Source: an uncultured Rickettsiales bacterium
GTDB taxonomy: Bacteria; Pseudomonadota; Alphaproteobacteria; Rickettsiales; UBA1997
Direction of reading: 5' to 3'
DNA: 5,907 bases
Assembly (NCBI GenBank): GCA_934725005.1
Contig: CAKVBE010000063.1
Span: 1-5,907, forward strand
The notes below the pieces were generated by a model. That model saw only the letters and a list, made by a program, of their open reading frames with translations. It ran no database searches and was not told the DNA's origin. The translations under genes and the position numbers were made by a program. This document shows positions 1-5,500 of the stretch, piece after piece; positions within the stretch are counted from its first letter, which is position 1; each line of letters begins with the position of its first letter.

Positions 1-1
1 C

Positions 2-616
2 TGTAGTGTAACAGATAGTAATGATATAGTCCCAACTGAACAAGAAATTTTGAATATTATTCCAGATTTTATTGGAAGAATTAAACAGATACCACCAAAA
101 TATTCAGCTTTAAAAATAAATGGCATGAGGGCTTGTGATTTAGTTAGAGAAGGCAAAGAAATTACAATGGATAGTCGAGAGATAGAAATTTTTGACTTAA
201 AATTGAGTAACATTATTGATAGAAATACGTTTGAGTTTGTGGTTGATTGTGGAAGAGGGTGCTATGTGAGAAGTTTAGGTATCGATATAGCTAATAAACT
301 TGGAATGCTTGCATATGTTTCAAAATTAACAAGATTAAGAGTTGGCAATTTTAGAATTGAAAATTCTATTGATATTGAAGATTTTGAAAATGCTAATGAA
401 AACTATTTTATTAAACTTGATGATGTTTTAGATATGCCAAGTTATTTTTGTTCTGAGTATGTTTATAATAAATTAAAAAATGGTTGCTCAGTTTTTGATA
501 TTAATGTTGGTAATTGTGATAAATTAAAAGTTAAGTACAATGATGATGTATTTTGTATAGCTAGATGTGATGATGGTTTTATAAAGTCGACAACTTGGCT
601 GGCTGGTTCGAATTAA
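2..616 (+). CDS. truB: tRNA pseudouridine(55) synthase TruB, 5' end missing
   Basis: TruB converts U55 in the T-loop of tRNAs to pseudouridine in the cytoplasm. The reading frame is open to the left edge, so the gene starts outside the window. About 204 codons are present against a usual length near 300, so roughly the first third is missing, including the loop with the catalytic aspartate. Visible family motifs are PPKYSALKINGMRA (from about position 92), the segment VDCGRGCYVRSLGID (from 242, with the conserved active-site Arg at 269-271), and the following LTRLRVGNF block. The C-terminal part is short and divergent, with a possible reduced PUA-like tail. An in-frame TTG at 50 is an internal Leu codon, not the start, because homologous sequence continues upstream of it. 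The gene ends in TAA, 67 bp before lptD on the same strand. Family assignment is firm. Confidence 0.93.
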   Translation, partial: CSVTDSNDIVPTEQEILNIIPDFIGRIKQIPPKYSALKINGMRACDLVREGKEITMDSREIEIFDLKLSNIIDRNTFEFVVDCGRGCYVRSLGIDIANKLGMLAYVSKLTRLRVGNFRIENSIDIEDFENANENYFIKLDDVLDMPSYFCSEYVYNKLKNGCSVFDINVGNCDKLKVKYNDDVFCIARCDDGFIKSTTWLAGSN

Positions 617-620
617 AACA

Positions 621-648
621 TTGTATCTTATTTTATTTATGCTAAAAT
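621..648 (+). promoter_or_regulatory. Candidate promoter for lptD
   Basis: A TTGTAT -35-like box (621-626) lies 16 bp from TAAAAT (643-648), which is preceded by TG one base upstream (extended -10 form). Transcription would begin near 655, about 30 bases before the lptD ATG. AT-rich DNA produces such matches by chance, so this is an inference from motif and position. Confidence 0.4.
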
Positions 649-683
649 TTATCGTCTTGTTGTATTTTTTCTATTAATCTTTT

Positions 684-2867
684 ATGAAAAAGTTTTTTTT
701 ATTAGTTTTTTTGTTATTTATTAATTATGCTCTTTCTGATGATGGGTCAATATCGATAGAAGCTGATACAATAAGCTCAAGTAATAATTCAATAAATGCC
801 AACGGAAATGTAGTAGTAAAAAGTGACGATAAAAAACTGTTTACAAATGAGTTGGAATATGATAAGGAAACGAAAGTAATAAGTACCGAATCTAATTCAA
901 AGTTCTTAACAAAAAGTGGTACCTTATACTTTAATAATGGTGATGTTACAAGTGATTTGAAAGACGGTAATTTTTCAAAAGCTAGTTTAAAGTTTAATAA
1001 TAATGTCTTTATTTTATCTGATTATATAAAGAAAAAGGATAACGATACATATTTTACGAAAAACACAACCTATTACATATGTCCAGTTAACGAAGACGTT
1101 GGATCAACTTATAACGATGTTGAAAAGAATTTAAATAGTGGCTTTAATTGTAAAAATATATTCAGCATGAAGTCTAAAGATGCAAAGATTGATGGTAAAA
1201 AAAAAATTGTTTACTTAAAGAATTCGTCTATACGTTTTTTTAACTTTCCGGTATTTTATATACCATATTTTTACACGTCTAGACCATTTATTGATAAAGT
1301 GTCTGGATTTGATTTTCCTCATGTTGAAAATTTAGAAGATTATGGTTTTGGTATTTATTTTCCATATGTTTTGTATTTTGAAAATAATTCAAGATTAAAA
1401 GTTGATCCAGTTATCTATCAACATGGTAGTTTTGCTACTAAATTTATTTATAAAAAAAATAGTAATAACGGAGATTTTAACATAAATTTTACTTATTTAT
1501 TTGATAACAAAGTGTCAAAGTTTAAAAAAAATATATTTGGTATTACTGAATATGAAGAAGAGAAATATAAAGACAATAGAGCTTATTTAGCTGGTATTGG
1601 TAATTATAAGTTTGATGATTATACTTTTATGGATTTTGATATTGGTGTTTTAAGTGATAATTACCTTTATAGGGATTTTTTGAAGAAGTATAATGATCAT
1701 TTAAAATCAAGTTTTAACTTTTCGTTAATTGATTTTAAAAGCTTTAATTATACAAGCTTTAATATTACTGGTTTTCAAGAGTTGAGAGAGAATGCTAGCC
1801 TTAGGCAAAGAACGACCCCTTTTGCTATACCAAGAATAGATGTTCATTTAACTACTGACAATATTCTTGATAATAATGATAGTTTATTTATTGAATCTGA
1901 TACAACTTTGTTAACGTCTGACATCTCTAGTATTAATGAAAATAAATACACAAGATATTATACTGATAAGAGAGTTAGCTATTCTACTATAAAATTTGGT
2001 TCAAAAATAAGAACAAATATGGATTTATTTATTGATTTCTATAATAAAGATAAAGAATTCATAGACACCAGTAACGAAGGTCTAATTTTAAGTAAAAATC
2101 ATATAAGAATTATTCCAGAATTTAGTTTTGATGTAAGAAGCCCTTACTATTTGTTTAATTCTAAAAATATAGTATTTGAGCCGATTGTGCAGTATTATGT
2201 ATCAAATAAAGATTATGGTTACAATAAAAAGTTTTTAAATGAAGACAGTAGAAAATCAGGAATAAATATATTGAACTTATTCAGTAGAAATAGATTTGTT
2301 GGTTTAGATAGAAGGGAGTATGGAGAAAGAGTTAACTATGGATTTAATTTAAATACAAAAACATTTATTGGTGATTTCTCATTTAAATTAGGTCAGGCTT
2401 ACAGGGATACTACTGATTATGAAATTATTGGTTTTGATAAGAAATTCTCAGATATATTAAGTGGTTTTGGGTATGTAAATAATATCTTTAGTTTTGATTA
2501 TATTATGAATATTGACAGAGCTGATAAGTATGTCAAATCAAATAGCATGTTGTTCAATATTTTTTTAGGAAAATTTAGTTTTTATTCAAACTATACGTAT
2601 AATTATAATAAAAATTCACCTAATAATCATGATTTTATAAAAGAGGTAAAAACCGGTTTATCTTACAATTTTTATAGAGGTTGGAATTTATCGTTTGAAT
2701 CAACTCACGATTTGGAAAGGAGTAAAATTACAGAAATCGATTCTAGTATAGATTACGGAAATGATTGTTTTGAAACTGGTATAAAGTTAGGCGGAGATAA
2801 TTTTTCTGATTCTGGTGATGGTAAAAATGTTAATTTTAGTTTTTATTTTAAACTAAAAAATTTCTAA
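684..2867 (+). CDS. lptD: LPS-assembly protein LptD (outer-membrane LPS translocon)
   Basis: LptD is the outer-membrane beta-barrel that, with the lipoprotein LptE, inserts lipopolysaccharide delivered over the LptA bridge into the outer leaflet. The 727-aa product starts with a clear Sec signal peptide (KK, then a hydrophobic stretch, likely cleaved after ALS at residue 18). Residues about 22-115 form the LptA/OstA-like domain (IEADTI, NANGNVVV and repeated short beta strands). The LptD signature follows: Cys133 in YYICP, Cys156 in NCKNIF, then SMKSKDAKID, FFNFPVFYIPYF (185-196) and VSGFDFP (206-212), leading into a long Tyr/Phe/Asn-rich barrel that ends in Phe. A single C-terminal-region cysteine (Cys695, in NDCFETG) could form an inter-domain disulfide with Cys133 or Cys156, as in known LptD proteins. 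The length is normal. No Shine-Dalgarno is visible before the ATG, but the signal peptide begins exactly there. Upstream is truB; downstream the ssrA promoter starts almost at once. Confidence 0.95.
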   Translation: MKKFFLLVFLLFINYALSDDGSISIEADTISSSNNSINANGNVVVKSDDKKLFTNELEYDKETKVISTESNSKFLTKSGTLYFNNGDVTSDLKDGNFSKASLKFNNNVFILSDYIKKKDNDTYFTKNTTYYICPVNEDVGSTYNDVEKNLNSGFNCKNIFSMKSKDAKIDGKKKIVYLKNSSIRFFNFPVFYIPYFYTSRPFIDKVSGFDFPHVENLEDYGFGIYFPYVLYFENNSRLKVDPVIYQHGSFATKFIYKKNSNNGDFNINFTYLFDNKVSKFKKNIFGITEYEEEKYKDNRAYLAGIGNYKFDDYTFMDFDIGVLSDNYLYRDFLKKYNDHLKSSFNFSLIDFKSFNYTSFNITGFQELRENASLRQRTTPFAIPRIDVHLTTDNILDNNDSLFIESDTTLLTSDISSINENKYTRYYTDKRVSYSTIKFGSKIRTNMDLFIDFYNKDKEFIDTSNEGLILSKNHIRIIPEFSFDVRSPYYLFNSKNIVFEPIVQYYVSNKDYGYNKKFLNEDSRKSGINILNLFSRNRFVGLDRREYGERVNYGFNLNTKTFIGDFSFKLGQAYRDTTDYEIIGFDKKFSDILSGFGYVNNIFSFDYIMNIDRADKYVKSNSMLFNIFLGKFSFYSNYTYNYNKNSPNNHDFIKEVKTGLSYNFYRGWNLSFESTHDLERSKITEIDSSIDYGNDCFETGIKLGGDNFSDSGDGKNVNFSFYFKLKNF

Positions 2868-2874
2868 ATATACC

Positions 2875-2903
2875 TTGAAATTACAATAAATAATGATTAT
2901 AAT
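2875..2903 (+). promoter_or_regulatory. ssrA promoter (sigma-70 type)
   Basis: TTGAAA (2875-2880) is followed after exactly 17 bp by a perfect TATAAT (2898-2903). A second TATAAT follows directly at 2904-2909. The predicted start near 2910 is just upstream of the small hairpin that opens the acceptor piece, giving an acceptor RNA of about 78 nt. The promoter begins 8 bases after the lptD stop. Near-consensus boxes suit a highly expressed stable RNA. Confidence 0.7.
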
Positions 2904-2909
2904 TATAAT

Positions 2910-2987
2910 TGTGCTTTGCACTATGATAATAAACGCGATACATAATAGATGTTTTGGACTCGGGAGCGGTACCCGACACCTCCACCA
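2910..2987 (+). ncRNA. ssrA: tmRNA acceptor piece
   Basis: This half carries a short 5' hairpin (GTGC 2911-2914 with GCAC 2918-2921), the 3' strand of P2, a T-arm and the 3' acceptor strand ending in CCA. The T-stem is 5 bp (2960-2964 with 2972-2976) around a 7-base loop AGCGGTA (2965-2971). That loop does not match the usual TTCRANY. The 5' end is inferred from the promoter; the 3' end from the encoded CCA. Confidence 0.85.
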
Positions 2988-2999
2988 ATTTTGTATTAT
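2988..2999 (+). other. tmRNA intervening segment removed during maturation
   Basis: Only 12 bases (ATTTTGTATTAT) separate the acceptor CCA from the first G of the acceptor stem on the coding piece. In the precursor this would be a small AU-rich loop closing the 7-bp acceptor stem. Known two-piece tmRNAs have such a segment excised to leave two RNAs; excision here is inferred from the arrangement. Confidence 0.75.
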
Positions 3000-3094
3000 G
3001 GGGGTGAAATAGTTTCGACAGACATTGAAAGGTATCTCTTTTATCCAGGAAGATACACCTGTGCATTTTGCAAAAAAGTTCAATTAAATTAAGT

Positions 3095-3136
3095 GCAAAC
3101 GATAATAGTTTCACTAATGCTAGATTAGCTGCTTAA
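3095..3136 (+). other. ssrA: tmRNA tag reading frame (ANDNSFTNARLAA)
   Basis: The resume codon is GCA (Ala) at 3095-3097, followed by AAC GAT, giving the widely shared AND start of the tag. The frame encodes 13 amino acids, ANDNSFTNARLAA, and stops with TAA at 3134-3136. The final LAA is the part recognised by ClpXP in characterised bacteria. The resume codon follows AATTAAGT, comparable to the A/U-rich stretch before the resume codon in E. coli. Confidence 0.92.
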
Positions 3137-3200
3137 CCTTCGGGTATATTTCTTTCGAAATATGATCACATCAGTGATTTGCTAATTTGAAGCGGGGTAG

Positions 3201-3231
3201 TGGAAGGGTCCTGTCAACAGAATCCCTTCTA
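3201..3231 (+). terminator. 3'-terminal hairpin of ssrA, possible terminator
   Basis: An outer stem (3201-3208 with 3224-3231, containing GAAGGG/CCCTTC and one G-U) leads through a small internal loop to CTG/CAG (3211-3213 with 3218-3220), closed by TCAA. It is the most GC-rich element near the end of the RNA. The sequence after it (ATTCTT, then TTTTCT some bases later) is only a weak U-tract. It may therefore be a structural element of tmRNA as much as a terminator. Confidence 0.5.
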
Positions 3232-3237
3232 TAATTC

Positions 3238-3855
3238 TTAAAAGTTTTCTATAAATTCGTTCAACTTTTCTTTTCTTATATTTTTTATTCGCTTTGAACT
3301 AATTATTGATCTTATTGTATTAACTGTTTCATTAAAGTCATCGTTTATAACAACATAATCGTAATTATTTGAATGCCTCATTTCAAGCTTTGCTTTAGCT
3401 AGTCTCCTTTCTATATCATCAGTATTATCTCTTCCTCTCGATACTAACCTACGTCTTAATTCATTCATAGATGGTGGAAGTAAAAATATTTTTAACAATT
3501 TTTTAGATTCTATTTTTTTTGTTATTTTTTCAGCACCTTGATAATCTATGTCTAAAAAAATATCCTTGCCATTATTAAATTTTTCATTAATCTGGCTCAT
3601 TAAAGTTCCGTAATAATTGCCAAAAACATCGGCATACTCTAGAAACTCATTATTTTCTATTCTTTTTTCAAAATCTTCTTTAGTCAAAAAATAGTAATTT
3701 ACTTTATCAATTTCACCAATTCTCTTATCTCTTGTTGTTGCTGAAACTGACAATTCTATATTTTTTTCTGATTCTAATATCTTACTTATTAAAGTTGTTT
3801 TACCTGTGCCTGATGGTGCAGAAATTATTATTAAAAAATTTTCGTAATCTAGCAT
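3238..3855 (-). CDS. gmk: Guanylate kinase
   Basis: Guanylate kinase phosphorylates GMP (and dGMP) to GDP with ATP in the cytosol, an essential step in guanine nucleotide supply. The 205-aa product has the normal family length. The P-loop is APSGTGKT (residues 13-20). The GMP-binding part shows SVSATTR (36-42), GEIDKVNYYF (47-56) and FLEYADVFGNYYGT (71-84). LDIDYQGA (101-108) is the conserved Walker B-like segment, and the lid carries the arginine-rich RRRLVSRGRDN (134-144). The ATG is the natural start, about seven residues before the first beta strand. No Shine-Dalgarno is visible, only A-rich sequence. The gene converges on ssrA, its stop codon lying about 7 bases beyond the ssrA terminal hairpin. 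It lies 153 bp downstream of the membrane ORF pair on the same strand. Confidence 0.96.
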   Translation of the reverse strand: MLDYENFLIIISAPSGTGKTTLISKILESEKNIELSVSATTRDKRIGEIDKVNYYFLTKEDFEKRIENNEFLEYADVFGNYYGTLMSQINEKFNNGKDIFLDIDYQGAEKITKKIESKKLLKIFLLPPSMNELRRRLVSRGRDNTDDIERRLAKAKLEMRHSNNYDYVVINDDFNETVNTIRSIISSKRIKNIRKEKLNEFIENF

Positions 3856-3881
3856 TTTTTTGCAAATTTTTACATATTTCT

Positions 3882-3909
3882 ACAATAAAATATTATTTAC
3901 TATTTTCAA
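3882..3909 (-). promoter_or_regulatory. Weak candidate promoter for gmk
   Basis: On the - strand, TTGAAA (3904-3909) lies 16 bp before TATTGT (3882-3887), which would start RNA near 3875, about 20 bases before the gmk ATG. The whole gap at 3856-4008 is so AT-rich that chance matches are expected. I see no convincing terminator, tRNA or small gene there. Confidence 0.3.
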
Positions 3910-4008
3910 CAAAATTTTTTTTAATTAAATATTGGAAAATACTATGCAGATTCAAATTAAAATGTTAATAAAATGTTTCAATATTTTACTTAATATTTTG
4001 AATCATTA

Positions 4009-4338
4009 TTATATAATGACGAATTTATTCATGTATAATCTAAATATTGATACTAAAATAAGAAATGTTGTGATAAAAAATGCTATATTAACTAGACAAG
4101 ATAAAAATTTAATTAATTTACTATCTAAATTTATTTGATTCATGTAAAACTTTATCTCGCCTGAAACGTAATAGTTTATTATTACAGAAAATAAAGTACC
4201 AAAAATCACATTTATTTCAGAAAAAAAGAATATTGGAAAATTTCCAATTGGATCAGCTAAAATTTTCACAAATGAAAGTATAAACCATATTAATAATGGA
4301 AATAAAACAATATTTGGTACGTTTCTATATTTATACAT
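4009..4338 (-). CDS. Small multi-pass membrane protein, function unknown
   Basis: I do not recognise this 109-aa protein. It has about three hydrophobic segments, at residues 9-27, 34-57 and 76-100, joined by short loops (KILADPIGNFP between the first two; SGEIKFYMNQINLDSK between the second and third). No catalytic or metal-binding motif stands out. Reality of the gene is supported by translational coupling: its ATG lies inside the end of the upstream ORF (8-bp overlap ATGTATAA) and is preceded by a good Shine-Dalgarno, AAAGGCGG (4345-4352 on the - strand), in one of the few G-rich spots of the region. The upstream partner is also a small membrane protein, which suggests two subunits of one complex. 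That is inference only. Confidence 0.65.
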   Translation of the reverse strand: MYKYRNVPNIVLFPLLIWFILSFVKILADPIGNFPIFFFSEINVIFGTLFSVIINYYVSGEIKFYMNQINLDSKLIKFLSCLVNIAFFITTFLILVSIFRLYMNKFVII

Positions 4339-4729
4339 TATATACCGCCTTTAAAAATATTAAAGTCATAACAAACAATAGTATTGAAGAAATTATGTTT
4401 ATTATGTTTCCAGTAATAACACTCAAGTTTCTGACCTTTTTGAATCTAGATAAAAGCTTAAATCTGACTTCATTTGAAAAATAGAAATAACAATTGAATA
4501 AACTAAATAATACAAAAACCATTTTGTATAATTCATGTTTATTATAAACTTGACTGTCTAAATTAAGGTAGTTGTTATAACTCGTAGTGTAAGTAAATGC
4601 TATAAAATACCATGAATAAATCAATATACTAATATACAAAAATAACATTGAGAACAGGTAAAAATAATAATAAATTTTACTCTCTAATCTAATTTTATAC
4701 AAAATATAATTTACAAAATCACTACTCAT
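4331..4729 (-). CDS. Small multi-pass membrane protein, function unknown
   Basis: I do not recognise this 132-aa protein. Hydrophobic segments lie at about residues 20-46, 68-84 and 102-129. A strongly basic loop, KLLSRFKKVRN (91-101), probably faces the cytoplasm by the positive-inside rule. The segment between the first two membrane spans (about 47-67) is polar and Tyr/Asn-rich. The ATG lies 4 bp after the stop of the cyclophilin gene with only a weak AAG-type ribosome site, so translation is probably coupled. Its 3' end overlaps the next membrane ORF by 8 bp. The position in a tight run with ftsH and a secreted isomerase hints at an envelope role, but no family motif supports a specific function. 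The size pair resembles SdhC/SdhD, but the heme-ligand and quinone-site motifs of those are absent. Confidence 0.65.
   Translation of the reverse strand: MSSDFVNYILYKIRLESKIYYYFYLFSMLFLYISILIYSWYFIAFTYTTSYNNYLNLDSQVYNKHELYKMVFVLFSLFNCYFYFSNEVRFKLLSRFKKVRNLSVITGNIINIISSILLFVMTLIFLKAVYNV
4345..4352 (-). promoter_or_regulatory. Shine-Dalgarno for the 109-aa membrane ORF
   Basis: AAAGGCGG on the - strand ends 6 bases before the ATG at 4336-4338 and lies within the last codons of the upstream ORF. Most genes in this window lack a visible site, so this match supports the chosen start and the reality of the small gene. Confidence 0.55.
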
Positions 4730-4733
4730 AATC

Positions 4734-5489
4734 TTATTCTAAACTACCATTAAATTCAGAGATTCTATCTATTAAAGATATTTTTTCTCCACTTTCTGCA
4801 TTTAAACTGTCATTAATTTTTCTAAGATCGTCAAGATTTCTTAAAATTTCAACTCTTTCTTCTTTTCTTCGTTTAATTTTTTCTTCAGTATCATCTTCAT
4901 AAGAAAAGTTCAGGTCTTGAACTAATTTCATTTTAACGATTTTTGTTGGATCTTTAACGAAGCCGTCGTTTTCATAATTAGATGTTTTAATTTTGTCAAT
5001 GTAATCCATGCCGTATATAACTTTTCCGAAAATTGTATATTCACCATCAAGATGCGGTGCTTTTTCAGCTGTAACTATAAAAAATTGACTATCGGCACTA
5101 TCTATATCATTTGCTCTTGCCATTGAGACAGTTCCTCTAACATGTTTTAAATCATTAATTTCAGCCTGAATTGTACCAAATTTACTGCCACCTTTTCCTG
5201 TATTTGTCGGATCTCCAGTTTGAACCATGAAATTTTCTATAGCCCTAAAAAAGGAAAGTCCGTCATAAAAGTTGTTGGCTATTAGTAATCTCATTCTATA
5301 TACATGCCATGGTGCTTTGTTTGGGTACATCTCTATGATAACTACACCACCATTATCTAATTCCATTAATACAAGGTTATCTAAATTTATATTGTCAGGA
5401 ATGATCCCTTGTTCAATTTCTTCGGCTGAAAATGCAGTTACATAAAAAAGTAACACGAATATCGCAAAAAACTTATTTAAAAATTTCAT
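4734..5489 (-). CDS. Secreted cyclophilin-type peptidyl-prolyl cis-trans isomerase
   Basis: Cyclophilins catalyse cis-trans isomerisation of X-Pro bonds during protein folding. The 251-aa protein begins with a Sec signal peptide (MKFLNKFF, hydrophobic core to residue 20, probable cleavage after AFSA), which places it in the periplasm. The cyclophilin domain spans about 38-192. FYDGLSFFRAIENFMVQTGDP runs over 74-94 and includes the catalytic Arg82 and Gln90; GTVSMAR (119-125) and SADSQFFI (131-138) line the pocket; HLDGEYTIFGKV (147-158) matches the last core motif. Position 147 is His where human cyclophilin A has Trp121, a common bacterial difference. Beyond the domain, residues about 193-251 form a highly charged, probably helical tail. 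The gene starts 9 bp after ftsH with a Shine-Dalgarno AGGA (5497-5500) overlapping the ftsH stop, and is followed after 4 bp by a membrane ORF. Confidence 0.92.
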   Translation of the reverse strand: MKFLNKFFAIFVLLFYVTAFSAEEIEQGIIPDNINLDNLVLMELDNGGVVIIEMYPNKAPWHVYRMRLLIANNFYDGLSFFRAIENFMVQTGDPTNTGKGGSKFGTIQAEINDLKHVRGTVSMARANDIDSADSQFFIVTAEKAPHLDGEYTIFGKVIYGMDYIDKIKTSNYENDGFVKDPTKIVKMKLVQDLNFSYEDDTEEKIKRRKEERVEILRNLDDLRKINDSLNAESGEKISLIDRISEFNGSLE

Positions 5490-5496
5490 ATATTAA

Positions 5497-5500
5497 TCCT
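5497..5500 (-). promoter_or_regulatory. Shine-Dalgarno of the cyclophilin gene, overlapping the ftsH stop
   Basis: AGGA on the - strand overlaps the ftsH TAG stop codon and lies 7 bases before the ATG at 5487-5489. This fixes the start and suggests coupling of the two genes. Confidence 0.6.

Larger units (their letters stand above)
2910..3231 (+). ncRNA. ssrA: Two-piece, circularly permuted tmRNA (alphaproteobacterial type)
   Basis: tmRNA rescues stalled ribosomes: charged with alanine, it enters the A site and then serves as message for a degradation tag. Here the gene is permuted: the 3' acceptor half comes first and the tag-coding half second. The two halves rejoin through a 7-bp acceptor stem, GGGGGUG (3000-3006) with CACCUCC (2977-2983), followed by discriminator A and an encoded CCA (2985-2987). 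The third pair is G3002-U2981, the G3:U70 identity element for alanyl-tRNA synthetase. AGTTTCGACA (3011-3020) matches the conserved tmRNA D-region motif (GUUUCGAC). P2 is supported by AGACAU (3020-3025) pairing with AUGUUU (2949-2954). The tag reading frame is present with a normal stop. The 5' limit rests on the predicted promoter and the 3' limit on the terminal hairpin; mature ends could differ by several bases. Confidence 0.93.
3000..3231 (+). ncRNA. ssrA: tmRNA coding piece
   Basis: This half begins with the 5' acceptor strand GGGGGUG and the D-region motif, then the 5' P2 strand, a hairpin GTATCT/AGATAC (3032-3037 with 3051-3056), the tag frame, and a structured 3' part. After the tag there is a helix of 8 pairs (3122-3129 with 3181-3188, one G-U) enclosing two hairpins: 3145-3152 with 3157-3164 (loop TTTC) and ATCAC/GTGAT (3165-3169 with 3174-3178). 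It ends in the stable hairpin at 3201-3231. A length near 232 nt is reasonable for a coding piece; the exact 3' end is not determined. Confidence 0.85.

Noticed and set aside
50..52. TTG at 50 as the start of truB
   Set aside because: The frame is open upstream to the window edge, and the first 49 bases still read as TruB-like sequence.
2957..2987. tRNA-like 3' end (5-bp T-stem plus CCA) suggesting a tRNA gene
   Set aside because: There is no anticodon arm upstream, and the acceptor strand pairs perfectly with 3000-3006 downstream, so it is the acceptor half of tmRNA.
2853..3114. Two open frames on the - strand crossing the lptD-ssrA region
   Set aside because: They lie antisense to the tmRNA promoter and structured RNA, share no motif with any family I know, and include low-complexity runs of Ile and Asn read from AT-rich promoter DNA.
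3975..4005. Repeated AATATTTTA / AATATTTTG units as a possible terminator or binding site
   Set aside because: The copies are direct repeats in very AT-rich DNA; the only hairpin possible is a 6-bp A/T stem, too weak to call.
3732..4138. Open frames on the + strand antisense to gmk and to the 109-aa membrane ORF
   Set aside because: They overlap well-supported genes on the other strand, are low in complexity (Leu/Phe/Ile/Asn), and have no ribosome-binding site or recognisable motif.
4296..4484. 62-codon + strand frame opposite the membrane ORF pair
   Set aside because: It is fully antisense to the two coupled ORFs and has no support of its own.
4009..4729. Succinate dehydrogenase membrane subunits SdhC/SdhD
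   Set aside because: The sizes and spans are similar, but the conserved heme-ligand His and the SdhC signature (Ser/Arg quinone-site context) are absent.
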